From Methyloceanibacter stevinii (GTDB lineage Bacteria > Pseudomonadota > Alphaproteobacteria > Rhizobiales > Methyloligellaceae), in NCBI RefSeq assembly GCF_001723355.1, contig NZ_LPWE01000011.1, positions 1 to 64,000 on the forward strand: 64,000 bases of DNA. The letters run 5' to 3'. Both the position numbers and the translations under genes were made by a program. Shown one piece after another: positions 36,948-46,647 of this stretch. Each line of letters starts with the position of its first letter. The stretch's first letter is position 1. Below the pieces are notes generated by a model, which saw nothing but the letters and a program-made list of their open reading frames with translations, was not told the origin of the DNA and ran no database searches.

Positions 36948-38330
36948 ATGTCGACACGCGTGGACGGGCCCGAGAGCCTCATCATCGAGTCGCGCGATGA
37001 ACTCGTCGGGTATTTGGAGTCGGGGTGTAAGCCGCAGTCCGAATGGCGCATCGGCACCGAGCACGAGAAGTTCGGTTTCAACGTCACGGACAATTCGCCG
37101 GTCCCCTATGAAGGCCCTCGCGGAATCGGCGCGCTGCTGGAAGCACATCACAACTGTTTCGGCTGGGATGCCGTCCGGGAGAACGGCAAGATCATCGCGC
37201 TGTCGTGTTCGGACTGCCCCATCGGCGGATCGATCAGCCTGGAGCCCGGTGGACAGTTCGAGCTGTCCGGCGCACCGTTGAAGACGATCCACGAGACGGA
37301 AGCCGAACTGCGCCAACATCTGAGCCAAGTCGGTTCCGTCGCGCATCAGCTGGGCATCGGCTTTCTCGGGCTCGGTTTCTCGCCCAAATGGAAGCTGGAC
37401 GAGATACCCGTGATGCCGAAGGACCGGTACCGCATCATGATGCAGTACATGCCCAAGCGCGGGAGCCATGGCCTCGACATGATGTTCCGCACGGCGACCG
37501 TGCAGGTGAATATGGACTTCAGCGACGAAGCGGACATGGTGCGCAAGCTGCGGGTCGGCCTTGCCCTTCAGCCCATCGCGACCGCGCTGTTTGCGAGTTC
37601 GCCCTTTACGGAAGGGAAGCTGAACGGCTTTCAGTCCTATCGTGCGCAGATGTGGCAAGACACCGATCCGGACAGAACCGGGGGTCTCCCCTTCGCCTTC
37701 GACGACGGCATGGGTTTCGAGCGTTACGTGGACTACGCGCTCGATGTGCCGATGTATTTCGTCTATCGCGACGGGCGCTACATCGATGTCGCCGGTTCTT
37801 CGTTCCGCGATTTCATGAGCGGCAAGTTGGACGCGCTGCCGGGCCTGCGTCCCACCATCGACGATTGGGCCGACCACCTCACGACGCTCTTCCCGGAGGT
37901 GCGTCTCAAGAAGTTTCTCGAGATGCGCGGTGCCGATGCCGGACCGTTCGGTCTCCTCTTGGGGCTTCCGGCCCTGTGGGCGGGGCTGCTCTACGACACG
38001 ACCGCGCTCGACGGCGCGGCCTCGCTGATCGCGAGCTGGACGCAGGAGGAGCGCGACGAAATGCGCCTCGCCGTGCCGCGTACCGGGCTGGCCACGCCGT
38101 TCCGGGGCCGCACCGTGCGCGAGCTTGCCCGCGAGGTTCTGGCGCTGGCAGAGGGCGGCCTTCTGCGGCGGGCCCAACGCAACGACAAGGGCCAGGACGA
38201 GACGCACATGCTCCGCCCCCTTATGGAGATCGTCGAGACCGGCCGGACGGAGTCGGACCGCCTCATCGCCGCCTACGAAGGGCCTTGGAAGGGCAATATC
38301 GACAGGCTGTTCGAGAGCGAGGCGCTCTAG
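36948..38330 (+). CDS. gshA: Glutamate-cysteine ligase (plant/alphaproteobacterial class)
   Basis: 460 residues. It catalyses the first step of glutathione synthesis, joining glutamate and cysteine with ATP. The N-terminal WRIGTEHEKFGFN is the hallmark of the class, followed by GGSISLEPGGQFELSGAPL, a conserved acidic/metal-site region, and FRTATVQVNMDFSDEADMV. Its stop shares the CTAG at 38327-38330 with the stop of the convergent DUF3108 gene. A 200-bp gap after cyoD suggests its own promoter. Confidence 0.94.
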   Translation: MSTRVDGPESLIIESRDELVGYLESGCKPQSEWRIGTEHEKFGFNVTDNSPVPYEGPRGIGALLEAHHNCFGWDAVRENGKIIALSCSDCPIGGSISLEPGGQFELSGAPLKTIHETEAELRQHLSQVGSVAHQLGIGFLGLGFSPKWKLDEIPVMPKDRYRIMMQYMPKRGSHGLDMMFRTATVQVNMDFSDEADMVRKLRVGLALQPIATALFASSPFTEGKLNGFQSYRAQMWQDTDPDRTGGLPFAFDDGMGFERYVDYALDVPMYFVYRDGRYIDVAGSSFRDFMSGKLDALPGLRPTIDDWADHLTTLFPEVRLKKFLEMRGADAGPFGLLLGLPALWAGLLYDTTALDGAASLIASWTQEERDEMRLAVPRTGLATPFRGRTVRELAREVLALAEGGLLRRAQRNDKGQDETHMLRPLMEIVETGRTESDRLIAAYEGPWKGNIDRLFESEAL

Positions 38331-39179
38331 CGCGCGCTGGCGCGGCGCGCGGCGGGCTCCGACTTCAGCCCGGTCAGCTTCACCATGCCGTCCCCCCACG
38401 ACGTAGGCACAACGACCTTATAGGGTACGAACATCTCCGTTCCCGGGATCGGCACCAGCCAGGCCTCGATGCCCTCGGTTTCCTGCAGGAAGCTCACAGC
38501 CGAACTCTCGGGACGGTGGCCGCCGATCGGCTGGTAGCGGACCGCGCACACCGCCGCGGCCGGGATGCCTCCGGCGGCCTTCGGCCCGAGCTCTTCGGTG
38601 CGCTTCGGTGAGAGAGCGAGTTCAAAGAGCTGCTTGCCGTCGAACACCCGCAGGGTCTGATTGCAGACCGCGAGGTCCCCGGGCGGCACGCTGGCGTGAA
38701 CGGATAGGAACGCGGCCGTCAGCGGATCGAGCACGTTGCGAAGCTGCTCGTCCGAAAGAGGCACGGCCTTCTTGTCGCGCCGCTTCTTCGGCGTTCGTGT
38801 CACCGCGGGGCGAGCCGCCTCGCCGAAGTCGATCTGCAGCGCCTGCTTCTTGTTGCTGTCGGCGTAGGAGAAGTCGAACCGTTGCGGCGCGGCGCGCATC
38901 GAGGAGCTTGCCGTTGCTCTGTGCCTTGCCCTTGGCTCTGTAGAGAAGCCCCGCGAGGATCGAGAACTCCCCCTTCGCCTTGAGGGTGTAATCCTTGCGG
39001 CCGACGTTCGCTGTCAGATCGAACGTGCCGAGATCGATCGACGCAACGCCGACCCGGTACGAGGCCTGGATCGCGTTGTCACTAGGTGCGGCCTCCGCGA
39101 ACGCGGTGCTCGCCCCGGCAAGGCAAAGGAACGCCATGCCGAGCAGGCTCGTCCAGAAGCGCAAAGGTCCAATCCGCAT
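38327..39179 (-). CDS. DUF3108 periplasmic protein, with a 1-base insertion
   Basis: About 283 residues after correction. The ATG at 39177-39179 gives a signal peptide (LRFWTSLLGMAFLCLAGAS, cleavage near AFA-EA) and the DUF3108 start SYRVGVASIDLGTFDLTANV. The frame slips near 38895 at a run of C and G: after NGKLLDAR the protein continues in another frame as APQRFDFSYADSNKKQALQIDFGE. Removing one C gives 284 codons. DUF3108 proteins are exported beta-rich domains of unknown role in many Proteobacteria. Confidence 0.82.
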
Positions 39180-39299
39180 GCCGGCCGCTCCAAAACCTCT
39201 CCTCAAGGCCGATTCCTTGAGGCTGGTAAGGTGCACAGCAGTCTAGCCAAGACCGCGCCGAAATTGTGGGCGTCGGCGGCCGGGCGCTGGATGTGCGAG

Positions 39300-39327
39300 G
39301 GGAGGGCGCTCGGCACGGCGCCCTCCC
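39300..39327 (-). terminator. Strong hairpin between nemA and the DUF3108 gene
   Basis: A perfect 10-bp stem, GGGAGGGCGC - 8 nt - GCGCCCTCCC, lies 22 bp past the nemA stop. The minus-strand side has no T-run, so termination may need Rho; the stem is strong enough to be a real end of the nemA transcript. Confidence 0.55.
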
Positions 39328-39348
39328 TATTGCTCAATTCAGGCCTGA

Positions 39349-40437
39349 TCAGGCCGCCTCGCTCAGCGAGGGATAGTCGGTGTACCCCGCCGCGTCGCCG
39401 CCATAGAAGGTTTGCGGATCGGGCGCATTGAGAGGCGCGTCGAGGCGCAGGCGCTCGACGAGATCCGGATTGGCGATGAACAAGGAGCCGAAGGCGACGA
39501 GATCCGCTTTGCCCGTCTCGACGGCGTCGACCGCCATCTGCCGGTCGTACCCGTTGTTCGCCATATAGGCGCCCGAGAAATTCGCGCGCAGCGTCTCGAT
39601 GGCGTTCGCCGGAAACTCACGAGGACCGCCCGTTTGGCCCTCCACGAGATGAACGTAGCCGAGCCCGGCATCGTTCGCGCGGGCCATGGCCACGCTGAAC
39701 GTGGCGACGGGATCGCTATCGGCGATGTCATTGAAACCGGAGAACGGGCTGAAACGCACGCCGACACGCTTGGACGGAAAGACGCCCGTGACCGCCTCGA
39801 AGACTTCCGCCAAGAAGCGCGTGCGGTTATCGGCAGTCCCGCCATAGGCGTCGTCGCGCTTGTTCGTCCCATCGCGCAGGAACTGATCGAGCAGATAGCC
39901 GTTAGCGGCATGGACCTCGATTCCGTCGAAGCCGGCCGCCTTCGCGTTCTCAGCAGCCTTGCGGTACTCGGCGACAACGCGGGCGATCTCATCCGTCTCG
40001 AGCGCACGCGGCTCGGAGACATCGGCGAACCCGGAGGCGGTAAATGTCTGGCTGTTTGCAGTGATGGGCGAGGGGGCGACCGGTACTTGACCGTCAGGCA
40101 GCAGGCTTACGTGGGAAATGCGTCCCACGTGCCAGAGCTGCGCGAAGATGCGCCCCCCGGCCTGGTGAACGGCGGCCGTCACGGCCTTCCAGCCGGCGAC
40201 CTGCGCGTCGCTGTACATGCCGGGCGTCTGGATGTAGCCCTTGCCCTCGGGCGAGATCTGCGTGCCCTCGCTGATGATCAGGCCCGCACCCGCCCGCTGG
40301 GCGTAGTAGGTGGCGTTCAGGGCATGCGGCACGTCGCCGTTGGGCAGGGCGCGGTTTCGTGTCAGCGGCGCCATGACGATCCGGTTTGGGAGCGTTAGGT
40401 CGCCAAGTTCGAGCGGGCTAAAAAGCTTGGGGTCCAT
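39349..40437 (-). CDS. nemA: Old yellow enzyme family alkene reductase (NemA-like)
   Basis: 362-residue FMN-dependent TIM-barrel reductase acting on activated alkenes such as N-ethylmaleimide with NAD(P)H. Family motifs: LPNRIVMAPLTRNRA, AGLIISEGTQISPEG, IFAQLWHVGRISH and the active-site FDGIEVHAANGYLLDQFLRD, then NKRDDAYGG. The divergent HxlR-type gene 190 bp away is the usual arrangement for electrophile- or redox-induced reductases, so this pair probably forms an inducible detoxification unit. Confidence 0.93.
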   Translation of the reverse strand: MDPKLFSPLELGDLTLPNRIVMAPLTRNRALPNGDVPHALNATYYAQRAGAGLIISEGTQISPEGKGYIQTPGMYSDAQVAGWKAVTAAVHQAGGRIFAQLWHVGRISHVSLLPDGQVPVAPSPITANSQTFTASGFADVSEPRALETDEIARVVAEYRKAAENAKAAGFDGIEVHAANGYLLDQFLRDGTNKRDDAYGGTADNRTRFLAEVFEAVTGVFPSKRVGVRFSPFSGFNDIADSDPVATFSVAMARANDAGLGYVHLVEGQTGGPREFPANAIETLRANFSGAYMANNGYDRQMAVDAVETGKADLVAFGSLFIANPDLVERLRLDAPLNAPDPQTFYGGDAAGYTDYPSLSEAA

Positions 40438-40626
40438 GATTCTGTCAGCCTCCTGATACGCAGCGTGATGTCGGGTCCCGCCGCTGCGGAATGCGGGCGG
40501 GCAATGCCGCTTGACGTAGGCGTGCAGGTTTCGATAATCAACCAGTATACAAATCGTAACCTAGTGAGCGCCCCCGGAACGCGAGTGCTGATTTGGACTG
40601 TGCCCAAGGACTGCCGAGAATCGACC
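40438..40626. promoter_or_regulatory. Divergent nemA/hxlR promoter region
   Basis: 189 bp between the two divergent start codons. The central part (about 40530-40560) is AT-rich relative to the surroundings and contains the palindrome GTATAC at 40545-40550, a plausible HxlR-family operator core. No second half-site could be assigned with confidence. Confidence 0.4.
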
Positions 40627-40989
40627 GTGACTGACAGCCGTACCGCACGCGATGAGCCGCTGACTGGCTCCCCAGAGCCGAAACAGTGCAATGAGCCCTG
40701 TCCGGTCGAGCGCGGCATGCGCATCCTCGGCGGTAAATGGAAGGCCTCGATCCTTTGGCACCTGCAGGCGGGGCCGATGCGCTTCAATGCGTTGTCGCGG
40801 GAATTGGGTGGCGCGAGCAAGAAGATGATCGCCGAACGTCTCAAGGAGATGGAAGAGACCGGGCTCGTGAGCCGGCAGGTCATTGCCACGAAGCCCGTGG
40901 CCGTGACTTACGAACTCACGCCGTTCGGTCATTCGGCGCTCGGCATCTTGGAGTCGTTGCACGATTGGTGCGTCGACCACGACGTTTAG
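40627..40989 (+). CDS. HxlR-family transcriptional regulator
   Basis: 120 residues from GTG 40627, the start that gives a normal family length; an in-frame ATG at 40504 would add 41 poorly matching residues. The winged-helix domain reads CPVERGMRILGGKWKASILWHL, FNALSRELGGASKKMIAERL and LKEMEETGLVSR with the wing YELTPFGHSAL. Two cysteines (KQCNEPCPVE) before the helix-turn-helix match the redox-sensing cysteine position of this family. It most likely represses nemA until an electrophile or oxidant modifies the cysteine. Confidence 0.9.
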   Translation: MTDSRTARDEPLTGSPEPKQCNEPCPVERGMRILGGKWKASILWHLQAGPMRFNALSRELGGASKKMIAERLKEMEETGLVSRQVIATKPVAVTYELTPFGHSALGILESLHDWCVDHDV

Positions 40990-41170
40990 GATAATTGCTG
41001 CGCCGTCGGGCGAATGCTGCGCCGCGACTTGAACGGTCGGGTGGGGCAGCCATATACTCTGCAAGCCACGCCCCTTTCCGAACCCTGCACGGGATGTGGG
41101 CGTTTTCCGTCCCCCAAAGACGGACGAATCGGCGGCGGATATCTCCTTTTCTGCCGCCGATTTTTCTTGG

Positions 41171-41785
41171 CTATTTGAGCGTCGCGAACGCTTGCGTGAA
41201 CCCTTCCAGCGAAACCGGAATGCCGATCCCTTCCTCGACGGTCGGGAAGATGATCAGCAACGCGCTCTGGCCCGACTTCAACTTCGTCACGACTTCGTCC
41301 TGAAGTTCGAACTCGGCGATGCAGCCCGACGTCTTCCCGCATTTGATGTAGGGCACGTTGCCTACATCTTCGCCGTCGATCTTCACGCCGAGGCCCCGGG
41401 GAAGGAAGATCCCGAGCGGTGCGACCACGCGCATCATGTTGGTGTCGTCACCGATCGACTTGAAGAGCTGGACGTTTAGGCCGACATTCGGCCGCTGCTC
41501 GTCGGTCACCATCTGGACGATCGCGCATTTCTCTTCCCGGGCTCCGGGAGGCGTGCGGCAGTAGAGCTGCCAGGCACCGAAGGTTCCGCGCAGCACGGCG
41601 GCGGGACCCGCCGGACTTTGCGCCCCGCCGTCATCTTGTGCGCGGACCGGCGATTCGATTGCGGATAAGACGAAAACCGTAGCAGCGAGTGCCAGGGTCA
41701 GCAGCCTCAACTGCAGGTGCAGCCGGCAAATCCGGCTGCCGGAGGCGGCAAGACGAGGGCGAGCCAAGAGCAATGGCGTAAGCAT
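41171..41785 (-). CDS. Invasion-associated locus B (IalB) family periplasmic protein
   Basis: 204 residues with a long N-terminus containing a signal peptide (LLTLALAATVFVLSAIE, cleavage near VRA-QD). The mature domain starts FGAWQLYCRTPPGAREEKCAIVQMV and ends IKCGKTSGCIAEFELQDEVV, the IalB layout with four cysteines in two pairs. Despite the name, members are widespread in free-living Rhizobiales and the function outside Bartonella is unknown. A start further in (near LQLRLLTLALA) is possible. Confidence 0.88.
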   Translation of the reverse strand: MLTPLLLARPRLAASGSRICRLHLQLRLLTLALAATVFVLSAIESPVRAQDDGGAQSPAGPAAVLRGTFGAWQLYCRTPPGAREEKCAIVQMVTDEQRPNVGLNVQLFKSIGDDTNMMRVVAPLGIFLPRGLGVKIDGEDVGNVPYIKCGKTSGCIAEFELQDEVVTKLKSGQSALLIIFPTVEEGIGIPVSLEGFTQAFATLK

Positions 41786-42290
41786 AGGGCGGACCGGCCT
41801 CCTGCAGCTGATCTAGGGTGGCTAAAACCCTTCGGACAAGACTGTGAACCTGCGCCCCGTCGCGGTCAGGTCTACGCAGTAACAAGGCCATTCGCCGGGC
41901 AATAGGGCCAAAATTCGACCAGGTCTATCGCCCGCAAGTTTGACGTGGGTCAGCGAATTCACGTCTCGTCTTGGCGGCTTGCTACGGAATCAACCTCCGG
42001 GCGAACTTGTTGATCAAAGTCACCCTTGGAGAAACTGAAAACTGAATCATGACTGTTGCCAATCAATATCCTTTATGATTTTAAAAATACACAATAACTG
42101 CTGACACCTGGGCTACGCTCGGTCGGCTCAAGAATGCGTTTTTGCGGGGGCGACGCCAAAAATTTGCGCAAGCTGATATGCGTCGCCACTGCGACAGTGG
42201 GCGCAGGGCCAAAAGGCCCGCGTCGGCGATAATCGCACTTTGACCCTCCCAACCAGGAGTGGTCCAAGAGCAGGCTTTGGGAGTGATGGG
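41786..42290. other. Intergenic region upstream of the cox operon
   Basis: 505 bp with no supported gene. About 42020-42110 is much richer in A and T than the rest of the window (TTTATGATTTTAAAAATAC). It probably holds promoter elements for coxB and for the divergent ialB gene. TTGATCAA at 42010-42017 resembles part of an FNR box but lacks the normal spacer. I see no RNA gene or repeat. Confidence 0.5.
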
Positions 42291-43124
42291 ATGGGGATGT
42301 TGCATCGTGCATTGATGGTTCTAGCCGCGCTTGCGGGGCTCGGCGCTAGCGGCTCGGCGCTTGCTGAAGAACTTCCGCCGGGGCGCGCGCATCCCTGGCA
42401 ACTTGGCTTCCAAGAAGCGATGACGCCCATCATGGCGCAGATCACCGACTTCCATACCTATGTGACGGCCATCATCATCGCCATCACGCTGTTCGTTCTG
42501 GCGCTGATGGTCATCGTGATGATCCGGTTCAACGAGAAGAGCAACCCGGAACCGTCCCGCACCTCGCACAACACCCTGCTTGAAGTCGCCTGGACGGTCA
42601 TTCCGATCTTCATTCTGGTGGCAATCGCCATCCCGTCGTTCCGGCTTCTGTTCGCCCAGTACGACTTCCCCAAGGCGGATGTGTCCATCACCGCCACCGG
42701 TGCCCAGTGGTACTGGATCTACGAATATCCGGACGAGAACATCAGCTTCAATTCGATCATGGTGCCGGACGCGCAGCTCAAAGAAGGGCAGCCGCGCCTG
42801 CTGACGGTCGACAACGAGGTTGTGGTTCCGGTCGGCGCGAACGTCGTCGTGAGCCTCAAGTCGAACGACGTGATCCACGACTGGGCGGTCCCGTCCTTCG
42901 GCGTGAAGCTGGACGCCGTGCCGGGCCGGCTGCAGCAGACCTGGTTCCGGGCCGAGAAAGAGGGCTGGTTCTACGGTCAGTGCTCGGAGCTTTGCGGGCG
43001 CAATCACGCGTTCATGCCGATCGCCGTGCGCGTTGTCTCGAAGGACGAGTACGATGCCTGGGTCGCGGGCAAAAAGTCGGCCTCGATCGATACGAAGGGT
43101 AAGCTGGCGTCGGCGCGCGACTAG
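42291..43124 (+). CDS. coxB: Cytochrome c oxidase subunit II (CuA subunit)
   Basis: 277 residues. A signal peptide (MVLAALAGLGASGSALA) precedes two membrane segments and a periplasmic cupredoxin domain. The CuA site is complete: YGQCSELCGRNHAFMPI with both Cys, Glu-backbone, His and Met, and the first His in DVIHDWAVPSFGVK. ATG 42291 is used because GGGAG lies just upstream; ATG 42297 is possible. First gene of the aa3 oxidase operon. Confidence 0.96.
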   Translation: MGMLHRALMVLAALAGLGASGSALAEELPPGRAHPWQLGFQEAMTPIMAQITDFHTYVTAIIIAITLFVLALMVIVMIRFNEKSNPEPSRTSHNTLLEVAWTVIPIFILVAIAIPSFRLLFAQYDFPKADVSITATGAQWYWIYEYPDENISFNSIMVPDAQLKEGQPRLLTVDNEVVVPVGANVVVSLKSNDVIHDWAVPSFGVKLDAVPGRLQQTWFRAEKEGWFYGQCSELCGRNHAFMPIAVRVVSKDEYDAWVAGKKSASIDTKGKLASARD

Positions 43125-43197
43125 TCGCGCTCCAGCAAATCAACACGTGGCCTGACGGCCGGTTACAAGAACCAAAGGACGACAAGGGAAAACAGTC

Positions 43198-44808
43198 ATG
43201 GCGAACAATGCCCAGGCAGAAGCGGCCCACCACGATCACGACGATCACCCGCACGGTTTGCAGCGCTGGCTGTTCTCGACCAACCACAAGGACATCGGCA
43301 CTCTTTACCTGATCCTGTCGCTCGTCGGCGGCATCGTCGGTGCTCTCTTGTCCATGGGCATGCGCGCCGAGCTCATGGAGCCCGGCATGCAGATCTTCGG
43401 CAATCCGGAGATGTTCAACGTTTTCGTCACGGCGCACGGCCTCATCATGGTGTTCTTCGCGGTCATGCCGGCCACCATGGGCGCCTTCGGCAACTGGATG
43501 GTGCCGCTGATGATCGGCGCGCCCGACATGGCCTTCCCGCGCATGAACAACATTTCGTTCTGGCTGCTGGCCATGGCGTTTGTCCTCCTGATCTCGTCGC
43601 TGTTCATGCCGGGTGCCCCCGGATCGACAGGCGCCGGTGCTGGCTGGACGATTTACGCGCCGCTGTCGACCTACGGCACGCCTGGCGTTTCCGTCGACTT
43701 CGCCATTCTGGCCCTTCACCTTGGCGGTGCGTCGTCGATCCTCGGTGCCATCAACTTCATCACCACGATTTTGAACATGCGCGCGCCGGGTATGACCCTG
43801 CACAAGATGCCGCTGTTCGTGTGGTCGATCCTGGTTACGGCCTTCCTGCTGCTGCTGTCGCTGCCGGTTCTGGCTGGCGCCATCACCATGCTGCTGACCG
43901 ACCGTAACTTCGGGACCGCGTTCTTCGACTCGAAGCATGGCGGCGATCCGCTTCTGTGGCAGCACCTGTTCTGGTTCTTCGGCCACCCGGAAGTTTACAT
44001 CATGATCCTGCCGGGCTTCGGCATCATCAGCCAGATCGTTGCGACGTTCTCGCGTAAGCCCGTGTTCGGCTATCTCGGCATGGCCTACGCCATGGTGGCG
44101 ATCGGCGTGATCGGCTTCGTGGTCTGGGCGCACCACATGTATGCCGCGGGTCTGGACGTGAACACGCAGGCTTACTTCGTGTTCGCCACGATGGTGATCG
44201 CCGTGCCTACGGGCGTGAAGATCTTCTCGTGGATTGCGACCATGTGGGGTGGCTCGATCCAATTCAAAACGCCGATGGTCTGGGCGCTCGGCTTCATCTT
44301 CCTGTTCACCGTCGGCGGTGTGACGGGCGTGATGCTGTCGAACGCGGGCGTCGACCGGTCCTTCCACGACACCTACTACGTGGTGGCGCATTTCCACTAT
44401 GTGCTGTCGCTCGGCGCCGTCTTCTCGCTCTTTGCGGGCTGGTACTACTGGTCGCCGAAGATGTACGGCTACATGTACTCGGAGTTCTGGGGCAAGCTGC
44501 ACTTCTGGACCATGTTCATCGGTGCGAACCTGGCCTTCTTCCCGCAGCACTTCCTTGGTCTTGCCGGCATGCCACGCCGCTATGCCGACTATCCGGATGC
44601 CTACGCGGGCTGGAACTTCGTGTCTTCGCTCGGTGCCTATCTCGCATTCCTCGGTTTCATCATCTTCTTTATCGGTGTGATCGTGCAGTTCACCCGCAAG
44701 GTGAAGTCGGCCGACAATCCTTGGGGTGCGGGTGCGACGACGCTGGAGTGGACTGTCTCCTCGCCGCCTCCGTTCCACACCTTCGATACGCTCCCGCGGG
44801 TCAAATAA
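43198..44808 (+). CDS. coxA: Cytochrome c oxidase subunit I (aa3 type)
   Basis: 536 residues, twelve membrane segments. Heme a ligand His in [12 protein letters not shown]; the proton-entry region [16 protein letters not shown]; CuB His and cross-linked Tyr in [15 protein letters not shown]; CuB histidines in [10 protein letters not shown]; heme ligands in [12 protein letters not shown]. The Glu of GHPEVY makes it A1-type. The N-terminal tail is His/Asp-rich ([10 protein letters not shown]). It oxidises cytochrome c through CoxB and pumps protons. Confidence 0.97.
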   Translation: MANNAQAEAAHHDHDDHPHGLQRWLFSTNHKDIGTLYLILSLVGGIVGALLSMGMRAELMEPGMQIFGNPEMFNVFVTAHGLIMVFFAVMPATMGAFGNWMVPLMIGAPDMAFPRMNNISFWLLAMAFVLLISSLFMPGAPGSTGAGAGWTIYAPLSTYGTPGVSVDFAILALHLGGASSILGAINFITTILNMRAPGMTLHKMPLFVWSILVTAFLLLLSLPVLAGAITMLLTDRNFGTAFFDSKHGGDPLLWQHLFWFFGHPEVYIMILPGFGIISQIVATFSRKPVFGYLGMAYAMVAIGVIGFVVWAHHMYAAGLDVNTQAYFVFATMVIAVPTGVKIFSWIATMWGGSIQFKTPMVWALGFIFLFTVGGVTGVMLSNAGVDRSFHDTYYVVAHFHYVLSLGAVFSLFAGWYYWSPKMYGYMYSEFWGKLHFWTMFIGANLAFFPQHFLGLAGMPRRYADYPDAYAGWNFVSSLGAYLAFLGFIIFFIGVIVQFTRKVKSADNPWGAGATTLEWTVSSPPPFHTFDTLPRVK

Positions 44809-44850
44809 GGTCCAGGGGCGCCGAAGTGGGGCGCTGGAGTAAGTAGGCCA

Positions 44851-45819
44851 ATGACAGACACGACTGTCGAAACGACACAAGGCAGGTTGGATGTCGCCCT
44901 TGGGAATAACCTTGGGGGCGACATCTCCGACTATGCGGAGCTGCTCAAGCCGCGGGTCATGTTCCTTGTGGTGTTTACGGCGCTGGTCGGTCTCGTCGCC
45001 GCGCCCGTGCACATGCATCCCGTCCTCGCGATCGCGGCCCTTCTCTGCATCGCCGTCGGCGCCGGCGCGTCGGGTGCTCTGAACATGTGGTACGACGCAG
45101 ATATCGATGCCCGCATGGCCCGCACCGCATCGCGGCCGTTGCCGCAAGGCGCGCTGACGCCGAACGAGGCCCTGGCTTTCGGGTCGGTCCTGGCGATCGG
45201 CTCCGTTCTCTGCCTTGGGCTCATGGTCAATTGGGTCGCCGCAGGGTTGCTGGCCTTCACCATCGGCTTTTACGTGTTCGTCTATACGATGTGGCTGAAG
45301 CGGTTGACGCCCCAGAACATTGTGATCGGGGGCGCGGCGGGGGCCCTGCCGCCCATGATCGGCTGGGCGGCTGCCACGGGCTCCGTGGGCCTCGAATCCT
45401 TCGTGATGTTCCTCATCATCTTCATGTGGACCCCACCTCATTTCTGGGCGCTGGCGCTGATCCGCAGCTCCGACTACCGGCGTGCCGGTGTGCCCATGCT
45501 GCCGGTGACCCATGGCGCCGACGAAACGCGCCGGCAGATCCTGATCTACAGCATCATCTTGGTGCCGCTTGGCATGGTGCCGTCCGTGATAGGCCTCGGC
45601 GGTTCGCTCTATACACTGGTCGCGGCCGTCTTCGGAGCGTTCTTCCTGGTGTTTGCCTTCGACTGCTACCGGGAGCGCGAGGGCGCCGCCGGCGAGCGGG
45701 CGGCCAAGAACCTCTTCGCTTATTCGATATTGTATTTGTTTGTGCTGTTCGCGGTGCTCCTCGTCGAGCATGGCTTCGGGTTGGACGGTGGCGTACTGTC
45801 ACGCATCTGGACGTTGTGA
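44851..45819 (+). CDS. ctaB: Protoheme IX farnesyltransferase (heme O synthase)
   Basis: 322-residue UbiA-superfamily membrane enzyme that adds a farnesyl group to heme b. Conserved features are [37 protein letters not shown] (the Asp-rich prenyl-diphosphate site) and [24 protein letters not shown]. It is the only heme O synthase seen here and would serve both oxidases in the window: heme O for cyo and, after CtaA (not in the window), heme A for cox. Confidence 0.96.
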   Translation: MTDTTVETTQGRLDVALGNNLGGDISDYAELLKPRVMFLVVFTALVGLVAAPVHMHPVLAIAALLCIAVGAGASGALNMWYDADIDARMARTASRPLPQGALTPNEALAFGSVLAIGSVLCLGLMVNWVAAGLLAFTIGFYVFVYTMWLKRLTPQNIVIGGAAGALPPMIGWAAATGSVGLESFVMFLIIFMWTPPHFWALALIRSSDYRRAGVPMLPVTHGADETRRQILIYSIILVPLGMVPSVIGLGGSLYTLVAAVFGAFFLVFAFDCYREREGAAGERAAKNLFAYSILYLFVLFAVLLVEHGFGLDGGVLSRIWTL

Positions 45820-45962
45820 TGGAAAATGCCGAAGCCGAACGCAAACGCCGACAACGCAGAAGGTCTCTGGCAATCGCCTGGACACTCGCGATTCTCGTTA
45901 TTCTGTTCTTTGTCGTCACCATTGTCCGGCTCGGCGGCAATGTCGCCATCCGGCAGATTTGA
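45819..45962 (+). CDS. Small single-span membrane protein of the cox operon (CoxF-like)
   Basis: 47 residues. The ATG overlaps the ctaB stop in TGATGG. A basic N-terminus (ERKRRQRRRS) is followed by one membrane helix (LAIAWTLAILVILFFVVTIVRL). A tiny protein of this form occupies the same position between ctaB and ctaG in many Rhizobiales and is sometimes called CoxF; its role, perhaps in oxidase assembly, is not established. Confidence 0.78.
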   Translation: MENAEAERKRRQRRRSLAIAWTLAILVILFFVVTIVRLGGNVAIRQI

Positions 45963-45979
45963 TAGGTAAGGCGCTGAAT

Positions 45980-46588
45980 GTGACCCAAACGGGCGACAAC
46001 GGTTCTGAGATGGCAGGGCGCCGCGACAAGCGTGGGCTTGTCGCGCTGGTTCTTGCCGGCGTCGTCGCCGGCATGGTCGGGCTATCCTTTGCCGCGGTTC
46101 CGCTCTACCGCCTGTTCTGCCAGCAGACGGGTTATGGCGGGACGACCCAGGTGGCGACCGTGGCGCCGGACCACATCCTCGATCGAACGATCAAGGTGCG
46201 TTTCGACACCAATGTCGATAAGGACCTGCCCTGGCAGTTCGGCGCGGAGCAGCGTTCCGTGGACCTCAAGATCGGTGACACGGCGTTGGTCTTCTTCAAG
46301 GCGCACAACAACACCGATAAGCCCGTGAGCGGGACGGCCGGGTTCAATGTGGCGCCGGAATCCGTGGGCCGTTATTTCAAGAAAATCGAATGTTTCTGCT
46401 TCAAGCAGCAGACGCTCGCCGCAGGGCAGAGCATCGACATGCCGGTTACGTTCTTCGTCGATCCCAAGATCGTCGAAGACGAGAGTACGAAAAACATTGA
46501 GGAGATTACGCTGTCCTATACCTTCTACCGGAGCGACGACCCGTCGGATGTCGCTGCCGCGCCGGGGGATAGGGCGTCGGGATCGTAA
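45980..46588 (+). CDS. ctaG: Cytochrome c oxidase copper-delivery factor CtaG/Cox11
   Basis: 202 residues. It is anchored by one N-terminal helix (GLVALVLAGVVAGMVGLSFA) followed by the conserved AAVPLYRLFCQQTGYGGTT. The copper-binding motif is KKIECFCFKQQ (CFCF), and the fold ends with FFVDPKI and ITLSYTFY. It delivers copper to the CuB site of CoxA. GTG 45980 is chosen because AGGTAAGG precedes it; ATG 46010 would still give a functional protein. Confidence 0.95.
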   Translation: MTQTGDNGSEMAGRRDKRGLVALVLAGVVAGMVGLSFAAVPLYRLFCQQTGYGGTTQVATVAPDHILDRTIKVRFDTNVDKDLPWQFGAEQRSVDLKIGDTALVFFKAHNNTDKPVSGTAGFNVAPESVGRYFKKIECFCFKQQTLAAGQSIDMPVTFFVDPKIVEDESTKNIEEITLSYTFYRSDDPSDVAAAPGDRASGS

Positions 46589-46647
46589 GCGACACGGCGA
46601 GGCTTAGGCACGCCAAAAGATCGATTGGGGAGGAAGGGGAACTCACG

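Noticed and set aside
37205-38611. 468-codon plus-strand frame overlapping gshA
   Set aside because: Arg-rich alternative frame of a clearly identified glutamate-cysteine ligase gene; no domain features.
42010-42023. FNR box upstream of coxB
   Set aside because: TTGATCAA lacks the four-base spacer between half-sites and the second half matches poorly when spaced correctly.
43012-45771. 919-codon open frame on the minus strand across coxA and ctaB
   Set aside because: It lies opposite well-identified genes, its product is a low-complexity string of His, Arg, Glu and Asp, and such antisense frames are expected in GC-rich DNA.
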